64,000 bases of DNA, from positions 71,436-135,435 of the forward strand of contig JAQGDQ010000585.1 in NCBI GenBank assembly GCA_030141605.1. Direction: 5' to 3'. Of this stretch, positions 40,731 through 49,919 are shown in pieces (position 1 is the stretch's first letter; each line of letters opens with the position of its first letter). This DNA is from Tubiluchus corallicola. Taxonomy: Eukaryota; Priapulida; Priapulimorpha; Priapulimorphida; Tubiluchidae. A model generated the notes under the pieces. The model ran no database searches. It worked only from the letters and a program-made list of their open reading frames with translations, and had not been told where the DNA came from. The translations under genes were made by a program, and so were the position numbers.

Positions 40731-41333
40731 GTTTATTTATTCTTGTGGTTAAAGCTGCTTGCTGATTATTGTTGTTTATAGAGTGGCGTGTGAGGTAGCC
40801 ACGACGGGCATGGCAAACTATCAAGACTTTATTAAACAACAAACACAACACAGTAAATGTAATAGGATAGTAATACCAGCCCTCCGTGTTCAAGTCAGCT
40901 CCTAATCTTCCCCGAGGTGCGGGCATCAAACACTTTTGACTAATTCTCTAATGCGCCGTGAGCTTCTGCGCATAAGGGTTTCATCATCCTGAGTTAACCA
41001 GTCGAAGATCGGCTGGTCACGTGATGCCACACCTAATTAGGCTTCTTGTCAAGCATTTGATCCGGAGTTGTTAAACGGGCATGGCAAACTATCAAGGCTC
41101 CATTTAATCTGGCTTGAAGACGGAGGGTTGGCATTGCTATCCTCTTATATTTACCATGTTGTGTTTAATAAATATATATTTAATAAATATATTATTAAAT
41201 ACATATATTTAATAAATGTGTTGCTCATTAAATACAGTCTTGATAGTTTGCCATGCCCGTCGTGGTTACCTCACACGCCACGCTATAAACAACAATAATC
41301 AGCAATCAGCTTTAACTACAAGAATAAACAAAC
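40731..41333. mobile_element. Foldback element with TIRs of about 100 bp
   Basis: The left arm (about 40731-40836) and right arm (about 41228-41333) are inverted copies with only a handful of differences. Both contain ttgctgattattgttg and cacgacgggcatggcaaac. A third partial copy of the inner arm sequence (cgggcatggcaaactatcaa) lies inside at 41076-41095. There is no coding capacity. I could not identify a convincing target duplication. Confidence 0.75.
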
Positions 41334-41608
41334 ATTAAGCGAACTTTGTGTGCGCTAATCTAAATATACGTCATAACAATTATTATAGAATGCATTCTTT
41401 AGATTTGGAATCAAGATAAAATGTTTGAATAGATATTGTGAACTTGCATTAAAATTTATAGCGTTCTATTGTTAAAAACCACCAAATCTATTGGAAGAAA
41501 AGAAGAAATCCTTCACGCAAGAAAGAAATTATTAATCTTTTAGTATTGTTTACAGACGTCACAGATTATTTTAAACAAATTTCGGATATTTGCTGAAACA
41601 GAAAGATC

Positions 41609-42886
41609 ATGTGGCTTGCTGCTGCTTGCTTCTCAACTTTGGTTACTGTTTCCCTATCAACGTTTTGCGGACAAACAATTCCAGGCTGCACCATCGATAA
41701 ATTACGAGACAAATGCACAGTAGACTGCAAAGGAATAGCTACAAAAAGTGAACTTGCAAACGTAGATAATGAATTGGGCAATTTAGATGATGGATTCTAC
41801 GAAGTTAAAATTGAGAATTACGCAGGAACTGAGTTGCCTGACAACTTTTTTCAAGGAAAGCAATCGCCAGACAGCCTTTTGCATATAAGACAGGGCACAT
41901 TACAACGTTTAGAAGAAAATTCGATAAATGGTCGTTTAAATAAGGTGCGGATTGAAGGTACGCCACTTGACTATATACATCTAAAAGCTTTCAAGAGTAC
42001 AAAAGTTGACTATATTTATATCGAGACTAATTGGCTGTCTGGAACCATTGAACTTGACTTCTCGGATAATCCGCACTTGGTCGAGGTGTTTTTTGATTCA
42101 AATGGAGTTGAAGGACTCAAGCCCTTTAAACTTCACAAAGACCTTCAACCTACAGATGTGGTGTTTAAATTTCACGGTAAGTTGACGGTAGGTTTTCGGT
42201 TTAACGACGTTTAACGGTAAGTTTTCAAAAATAATTTAACACAAGACAGTATTACTATTTTGCAAGGAGTATTATAATTTTAAGCTGGTATTTCACATAT
42301 TTGACATCCTGCTGTCATGACACAACCAAGATGAAAATCAGATGGAAAAAATTTGGCTTCCACCAAAGAAATATCGTATAAAGCAGTATTTTCTTGAACC
42401 TGGTAACCCTTTATAAGCTATAGGTGGTATCACTAAAAACATTTAAGATTGAGTTATGCAAGAAACGTACATAAGTGAAGCCTTAGCTGAAAGTGATAGT
42501 GTATACTCTTGCCAGTCTACTTAGTGAGTTGATGTAAAGTTGAAACTGTATTTCTCTGATTAAGTGACCTCTATCATAGCTGACTGCCAGTGTAATGTAG
42601 TTTTGACTTTAATATGTTTTTAACTTCTAGATGAAATTTTGTCTTGCAACTGCGACTTAAAATGGATTATGGAACCCCCATGGGCAAGTGCGCAAAATTG
42701 CATTGACTGCTTGCGTCCTAGCCATGTAAAGTGTGCTAAACTTGGAAATATTGATTGTGTACCAACAATGACGACGACGACAACAAAAACAACAACAAAA
42801 ACACCAACAACGACGACGACCACGACCACAACGACGACAACCACAACAACGATGACAATAACAACAACAACAAGAATAACAACAAC

Positions 42887-42922
<36 letters not shown>

Positions 42923-43310
42923 AACGAGCACAAGGACGACAACAATGACAGCAACATCAATAGCAACAAACACAACAGCAACGAAAACAACAATATCGAC
43001 GATTACAACAACAATGACAAGAACCACATCCGTGACCATGACAGAAATAACAACATCAGACACAACAACTCCAGACTCGCGTACGGTAGGATCCAGAATC
43101 ATATCAGGTATCACAGTTAGTATCCTGATAGGCTCACCAATATTGATGGGACTGCTGTTGTTAATTGCAAGAAGAAAAGTAAATGACGAAGATAACAGTG
43201 CAACTGGAGAGCTGCAAAATGTAACACAAGAAAGTGAACAACCCCAAACTTCAGAACTGGATAATGGGCAGGATACTGTCAAATCAGTTACAGATATTAA
43301 CATAGACTGA
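41609..43310 (+). CDS. Mucin-like single-pass membrane protein with LRR-like ectodomain
   Basis: Two exons, 41609-42176 and 42631-43310, joined in phase 1 at GT-AG sites, encode 415 aa. Residues 1-20 are a signal peptide. The next 190 or so residues have a Cys cluster (FCGQTIPGCTIDKLRDKCTV), then hydrophobic-spaced segments that look like degenerate leucine-rich repeats. A closing motif (LSCNCDLKWI with later paired cysteines) resembles an LRR C-terminal cap. A stalk of about 100 residues rich in Thr follows, likely O-glycosylated. A transmembrane helix (IISGITVSILIGSPILMGLL, then LLIARRK) and a short acidic cytoplasmic tail complete it. I infer a cell-surface recognition or adhesion role. 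I cannot assign a named family. The Thr stalk is encoded by ACN repeats, so its length may vary between alleles. Confidence 0.72.
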
Positions 43311-43344
43311 AAAATCTAAGAATTCTACAAAAGGTGTCGGTCAC

Positions 43345-44000
43345 AATGCTGTTTATATACAATGCTTGCATAAATTAAATCTACTGGTTGTTTATATACA
43401 ACGCTTGTATAAATTAAATCTACTGGCTGTTTATATACAACGCTTGCATAAATAAAATCTACTGGTTGTTTATATACAACGCTTGTATAAATTAAATCTA
43501 CTGGTTGTTTATATACAACGCTTGTATAAATTTAATCTACTGGCTGTTTATATACAACGCTTGCATAAATAAAATCTACTGGTTGTTTATCTACAACGCT
43601 TGCATAAATTAAATCTACTGGTTGTTTATATACAACGCTTGCATAAATTAAATCTACTGGTTGTTTATATACAACGCTTGCATAAATTAAATCTACTGGT
43701 TATTTATATACAACGCTTGCATAAATTAAATCTACTGGTTATTTATATACAACGCTTGCATAAATTAAATCTACTGGTTATTTATATACAACGCTTGCAT
43801 AAATTAAATCTACTGGCTGTTTATATACAACGCTTGCATAAATTAAATCTACTGGCTGTTTATATACAACGCTTGCATAAATTAAATCTACTGGTTGTTT
43901 ATATACAACGCTTGCATAAATTAAATCTACCGGTTGTTTATATACAACGCTTGTATAAATTAAATCTACCGGTTGTTTATATACAACGCTTGTATAAATT
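43345..44000. repeat. 39 bp minisatellite, about 17 copies
   Basis: The unit is about 39 bp and contains ttaaatctactgg and gttgtttatatacaac, the latter nearly palindromic. It starts about 35 bp after the stop of the mucin-like gene and so probably lies in its 3' untranslated region. Some units read aataaaatc and so contain AATAAA. Because 39 is a multiple of three, it gives open frames on both strands (LHKLNLLVVYIQR repeats) that I do not regard as genes. Confidence 0.92.
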
Positions 44001-46029
44001 AGCTTCATGTTTTACGTTTCATTTTTATGATAGATCAATGAACATCGGATCTGTATCATGTTTTCCTGCAATATTTAATATTTGGTAGACTCGTGTCTGT
44101 GTCCTGGTTTCATTAGGTACCAGGCTTCTCGACTTCCCTCATTCATTTTGCACTTATCCGTCTTTGATCCGTAGTTTTTTTACTTTTCTTTAATTTGTTG
44201 CCTTTTTCATAGTTTTACATTAATGAATATATTTTGCATTATAATTGTATTTATGCATTTCATTTTGCAGTTTCTGAGAAACGTTTCATGACTAACAGAC
44301 TTACTAACCTTTGACTAGGGTCTAGTTCCTATTCTGCTAAACAGCACCTTTCCTACACGCCAGTAAACAGCTACCGATATTAAACTATAAACATAGTGAC
44401 ATTGTCACAAAAAACATTTTTGATTAAATATTATAAGAGGCAGATAAAAATATAAACAATACAAGGTTGCAAAAAAGTCACGATTTACAGGCAAAAAACA
44501 GAATTCAAACAGCTTGCCAGTTAACTAGTTAATTAGCTTTTACGTTTCTCCAAATTAGACACATACAATTGTTAGATTGTGACATTATAGCTAATTTTTG
44601 GTTTAACTTTATTCAAACAATCATGTCTTACCAAAAAACAAATCACCGCTGGCTCTAGGAAAATCACCAAAATTAGTCCACGTTATGACTTCAAACACTT
44701 CACATTTCCTGAAGTAGTTAGAGGGACACATGGAGATGGAAATCTTGGTATCTTGATAGATGTAATTTTTCTTGATTCTCCAGAGATAGTCGGAGAAATT
44801 CCAGTTTTGGATAATTTTGCTGAGAACTGTTGCAGCTACTGTTGAACCACATGGGACCAAAAAAGTCGATGAAGGAAGTATCCCGTTTCTCCTGTGGTTC
44901 AAGATAGCCCATGCCAAGTCTAGGTTTGAAATAGAGTTTTTTTTCATGTCATGCGTGTAGTCTCCAACAAGGCCAAATTGTTTGTGTGACTTTTTATAGA
45001 ATCTTTCTCCTTCAAATCATCACTTACTGGCACATCTGTTAACCTCAAATCCATGGTCATAATTAGAGGATTACACACGTTCTGAATACGGATGGACCTA
45101 AGTGGTAGATGGATGCGATTTGTCGACTCATTGAGCACGGGAGCTATGTTAAGTAGCAAAACTAGATAAAAATTGTTGCTAGTTCTGTTGCTCTCATATT
45201 TTGAATATCATTTGGCCCATTGTTTGCAACAATCATCCCAATTCCCGTATCCTGTATTAACCACATTTGTTTGTTGTCAGTCACCCTGGATATGGATGAT
45301 TTCGAGATGGGATAAATTTTCCGCTAGGAGACAAAACCCTAAAAATGGGGGTCGGGAACAGAAATGCATCACCTGTCTTGGAATAGTACCGCGTAGCATA
45401 TCAAATGAAAGGTCTTGATGAGGCGAGTCGAATGGCAAAGGTTACAATGAGAATAGTTAACCCGATACCCGCTAGGGGGGAAAAACCGAAAAATGGGGGC
45501 TGGGAACAGAAATGCATCAAGTATCTTGGAATAGTTACTTGTAGCATATCAAATGAAAGGTCTTGATGAGGCGAATCGAATGGCAAAGGTTACATTGTAA
45601 ATTGCTAATTTGAGACCCAGTTAGGGGCAAACTATGGATCAATGAGACAATTGCCTTCCAGGGTCTACCAAAAGTAGCTTGTTGTATATTAAATGAAAGG
45701 TCTCAGTGAGACAAATTGAACGTTATGCCGGGATTGTTTACCTTTGACCCTTGGCTGATTGGCCGAACAGTTAAATGCTGAGATTTCATTGCGAACTGCA
45801 CTTTGAATGTATTCAAGTAATTACATGAAAGAAAATAAGCACTTTCAAAGAAGGCTGTCATCTCTTCATCTTTAAGGCTGAATTTTACAACAAATGTTGG
45901 CAAAATCTTCAGTTTCTGATCACGTCAAAAACATTGTCAACTAGCTTAAACTGAATTCTATTATCATCAATAACAACTAAATATAATAAACAATACAGTC
46001 TGTTAAAAACCAATGAGAAAAACTATAAA
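44001..46029. other. Intergenic region with a possible coding remnant and a local repeat
   Basis: Minus-strand open frames at 44621-44947 and 44944-45159 adjoin but are in different frames across an A8 run. The downstream one ends close to a good-looking donor (G|GTAAGA near 44631). I recognise no family; this may be an unknown exon or a decayed gene. From about 45330 to 45710 a unit of about 148 bp occurs two to three times, each with catatcaaatgaaaggtct or a variant and, in the two fuller copies, aaaaatggggg. Confidence 0.35.
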
Positions 46030-47368
46030 CTATTTAGCACTTGATTCGCAGATGAAAGAGAACATTGCAAAACAATCTCTATCGTTCCAACGATAACCAC
46101 GACGGTGTGGCATCATTATACAGTGCTCTCTTCCCAAATGATTATTTGGTTCCTGGTCGACTTCCTGGTCCCAGTTAGGCAATAGACAAGGTTGGCCGTT
46201 GGATATCCACCTGAAGTCACCCTCGTGATGTTGGTCTGTTCCACCATTCCAGACAAACATCATCTCTATACAAAAACACGTTTGTCAATCAGCAGGGATC
46301 GAGGATCTAGTTTCGTTTAAGGAAGAAATTGGAAAATTAGGTTACAAGCACAAGAAAACCCTCGACTTACATAAAGCTTAAAAAATTAGTCTTGAAATTT
46401 TATACCACTTACATACTATCTTTTCGTATGCACCGTAACGCTGTATAAAACGTGTAAATTTAATCTCCCGCGATGACCGTTCGACGCAGCCATTTTAATG
46501 GTAGGTCGTTCGAAAAAAGTTTAGATAACATTAAGTAAAGTTTGAAAAAATAATCAGAGCATTCGTGCTATACATGTTGCTAATTAAGTAAAATTTTAAA
46601 TTACTGTACCTTGTCAGTAAGATTAAAAATACGTTTTTGATTAGTGAGTGGCACACCCATCCATCCGGTGCCTAAATCCCTTTTATTTCAGGGCGAGTAG
46701 CAATGTATATTGTACTACTAGGCTTTTTAAAATAATATGATTTGTACTCGAAAATGCTAAGGCGCACACATATGCTTGCTCTAATGATGCTCTAATGCCC
46801 TGGAGGGTGGATCAGCGACATTTTACCAACTGGAACAAACATTTTAAATGATTAATCTAGTTACATAAGTTTTTCCAGCAGGTAAGCGAAATGCTAAGTG
46901 CACGAAAAGTTTTTTGGGGTCATAATTTAACATTGCCTTTTTGCCCTGATTTACGTGGCGTAGTGACGTCATGTAATGGCGCCGTCCGAACAGTATTGCT
47001 GGAGATTTGAAATGGAAACAAACGAAAATTTCTTTCAACGCGAATGCAATATGTGCATAAAATTGCTGTAAAGTCGTCTGATTTTTTAGGGCAATTTTTC
47101 TTGTCCTTTACGTAAATTTAGCAGCAAATAGGTCCTGGCATACCACTTTGAACAGCAATTTTCTTGACAATTTTTGGTCAAATCAAATAGGATTTGATGA
47201 GGTCAGCTTGGTCAAAATGCTGTTGTGAATTTCAAACCGTGTAACGTCAGTTAAACGTAAAGAAATCCGTAACTCATTGCCCATGCTTAGAGGTCAACTT
47301 TTCTCTGTAAGCCAACATATTGTGCAAGAATTACTAATTGAGTGTCTCTGTATAAATGTATTAATAAA

Positions 47369-47462
<94 letters not shown>

Positions 47463-47904
47463 GACTGCCATGTCATTGAGTCTTCAACACTCTTCAAGAC
47501 TAATTATCCAGTGTAATGTTCTTAATATAATTGTAATAAGCTTCACAAACGAAGATCTGCTAGATTATGATTGTTCATCAGACTCTATTACAACAGAGTG
47601 AAAAATTGTAGCTAACTTTAAATACGTGCCATTCGTACTCAGGTAGTCGATTATAAACTGATTTTCTGCGGCCGTCTCTATGGCAACCAATTCACTAGCC
47701 GCCATTTTGCAAATCATCATAGCTTTCCACCAGGTAACAGCTTCTTTGTGAAACGTGTAGCATTTTCCATTATAATATTCTCCATCATTTGGGCAACAAG
47801 TGGTCTAAAAGCAAACATGAAAAGTTTTTACTGTATTCAATTATTAAAAATGAAAATTAAATTCATTTCAAATTTAAATATATTTTGCTCATAGTGTGTG
47901 TGTG

Positions 47905-47972
<68 letters not shown>

Positions 47973-49399
47973 TGTGTGTAGTATGCGTGCGTGCGTGTGT
48001 GTGTGTGTGTTCTTGCATAGGAAAGTCGTCCACAAGACGGCAATTGAGCTTTTCGAGTTATTCACACATCCCGAATCTCCATTTCACGAGGATCATTTTG
48101 ATACCAAGTTCATCGCTCTATGTAATTTCTAAGCTGAAATAATCCACGTTGAAGTTGAGGTGCAGGTTACACACCAAAAAACATAACCTTGAGAAAATCA
48201 CTGTCAAAGTTAGCCATTGTTTTTTGTGGTGTTTCTACACAACACTTAGAAACCGTACGAAAGTGCGGTTGCTACGGATTTTGCAAGAGCAATTTGCATT
48301 ATGTTGTGTTTAAATTGAGCAGATGGCTCTTCCTGATGAAGATCTGGGTTTGGCAACAGAAAAAACTGGAAGCAAAATGGCTGCTTTGAAGAACTACAAT
48401 CGGAGTTTGAAAAAGTTTTTTTACAATTGCAGTACTAGTTCGTAGTTTCTGGCCAGAAAAGCGGACAAGGAGCTAAAAAATTGTATTTTTAGTGTGTTTT
48501 GAACATTTTCCTGATAATTTGTTTCGCGCTTGTTTTTATAAAAAACAAAAAATTCACATTAGAAACTTTTGGTACATTCTATTTTGACACATCATAAATT
48601 AGTTTTAACTACGCTGACTTATGGACGATTTTGGTTTGCAAGTACACATATAATGCTGGTCACTAAGTCATGTGAGAAGCATCATGGTTATTACTGAGTA
48701 TTCTTCCAAAACTTTTATTTGTTTACGCAAGAGATATTTTGCTAGCAAACATGTAAATAAGCTACACTTAAAATAAATAATGATTGATTTAAGACCTTTT
48801 CCCTTCGCAAAGAAGTTGTTGTTTTTAATGTATTGTCTCTCCAAACTTCAAATTGATAGTAACCTGAACTGGTATTAAAATCATTACTACTTTGCTTCTC
48901 TGGTTCTCTTGATCAAATTGTTAGTGTTTGCTTTAAGTATGTTTGGATACTACCAGTCTACTCTTGGTTTATTGGTTTATTGATTTATTTTCGTTTTGCA
49001 TGATTTGCATGATATTGCTTTTTCTACATCATTTTCTATATGTTTGCCATCTATTTAACTTTAGTTAATTTTTTGCCCATTATTTATTACTTATTTTTAT
49101 GTTTATATAATTTATTTATATATAATTATGCTCATCCGCCGTCTAGAGGTTGGCAGTTTCACTAGTCAAGGACGGCAGATTAGATGACTATTTTGATCAT
49201 TCGTACTACGGCCCTTCCTTTAGATGTTGTTGAATGTTGCTATTGTTGTTTTTTTTTTGTATTTATTTGGAAGGCAAATAAAATGAATTATTCGTATTCT
49301 TACCGTGTTATTGTTGCTGGACCCATTCTCAGTGCCTGCACTTGGACCACACAAAGTGAGTAACAGTAACAGTGAGCCCGTCAGTAAACCAATCTTCAT
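46030..49399 (-). CDS. Secreted C-type lectin A (three exons)
   Basis: Exons in gene order are 49399-49304, 47804-47639 and 46265-46030, giving 165 aa with continuous phases (0, then 1). Residues 1-22 form a signal peptide (MKIGLLTGSLLLLLTLCG). The rest is one C-type lectin domain: CCPNDGEYYNGKCYTFHK, TWWKAMMICK, ELVAIET, then WNGGTD, FRWISNG, EPN and RWNDRDC, ending near FICE. The EPN motif with the later WND is the pattern of Ca2+-dependent mannose-type sugar binding in this family. The partner lectin at 49920-52747 has the same exon structure and phases and lies head to head with it. A role in pathogen or self recognition is inferred. The 3' exon lies beside a family C MITE, which is in the intron. 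Confidence 0.85.
46350..47110. mobile_element. MITE family C, uninterrupted copy
   Basis: This copy aligns with the two halves of 27125-28433 without the hAT insertion. The left end reads aagcacaagaaaaccctcg. The right end has decayed (tttttcttgtccttta followed by cgta). It lies in intron 2 of lectin A. Confidence 0.65.
47370..47460. repeat. (AAT)n microsatellite
   Basis: About 30 uninterrupted aat triplets occur in intron 2 of lectin A. It yields poly-Asn and poly-Leu open frames that are not genes. Confidence 0.97.
47895..48014. repeat. (TG)n microsatellite
   Basis: About 60 dinucleotide units with a few interruptions (tttg, tatg, gcgtgcg) directly abut one end of a family B MITE, in intron 1 of lectin A. 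Confidence 0.95.
48009..48650. mobile_element. MITE family B, copy 2 (inverted)
   Basis: Read on the minus strand, it matches 6611-7265 and 55070-55660. The outer end (cttatggacgattttggtttg) and inner landmarks (gtacgaaagtgcggttgc, gcaagagcaatttgc) are clear. It lies in intron 1 of lectin A. The small open frame at 48189-48389 is within it and is not a gene. Confidence 0.68.
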
Positions 49400-49919
49400 T
49401 GTAGAGAACAAGTCTTGTCGATTTCTCGCAATCCACGTGGCAGTAATTATCATAAACATACCAATGAAAGAAACAATATTAAAATTTTTATTCCATATAA
49501 GTTACAGAATAATTTGGACAATGATTTTCGATTGTATCTAGGAACAATGGCAGCTAAATGCAAAATATACCAACCCTTAGTTGCTCTTCGGAGCAACAGA
49601 AACATCAGAACGCTCTTTAAATGTTAGCAAATATTCAATACTTGCAGATTAGTACAGTTGCTAAAATTAACACTTTTCATTTGGTGTAAGGTATGCTAAA
49701 TATCAATGTTGCTATTCTCGAGATGTGTAAGTGGTATGTGCTTTGTTAGTTGTGATGTCACGATAAATTTAAATCTAAATCTTGCTTGTTTCCAAAATGC
49801 TGTTACACATTTTAAAAATGCACCAGATATTGTTTGTTATCATCTTATCCTCACGACAATTACTGTTTTATAGTTTGCTGTCAAATCATGAAGGCTTGTT
49901 TTCATAATTCATTGCGATA
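49400..49919. promoter_or_regulatory. Shared divergent promoter interval of lectins A and B
   Basis: Only 520 bp separate the two start codons, and the genes point away from each other. Both must therefore have their 5' regulatory sequence here, unless an upstream non-coding exon exists. No individual element stands out. This is inferred from the layout only. Confidence 0.5.

Noticed and set aside
42620-43303. Antisense valine-rich and shifted asparagine/aspartate-rich ORFs over the mucin stalk
   Set aside because: These are reflections of the ACN triplet repeat. The plus frame with signal peptide, stalk and transmembrane helix is the coherent one.
43345-44000. CRISPR array
   Set aside because: The repeats are contiguous without unique spacers, and the context is a eukaryotic gene.
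43600-44088. ORF of 13-residue LHKLNLLVVYIQR repeats and its antisense
   Set aside because: It is a product of the 39 bp minisatellite, with no start context or other domain.
47277-47516. Poly-Asn / poly-Leu ORFs
   Set aside because: They are translations of an (AAT)n microsatellite.
47885-48142. Cys-Val repeat ORFs and the His-Thr antisense
   Set aside because: They are translations of a (TG)n microsatellite running into a MITE.
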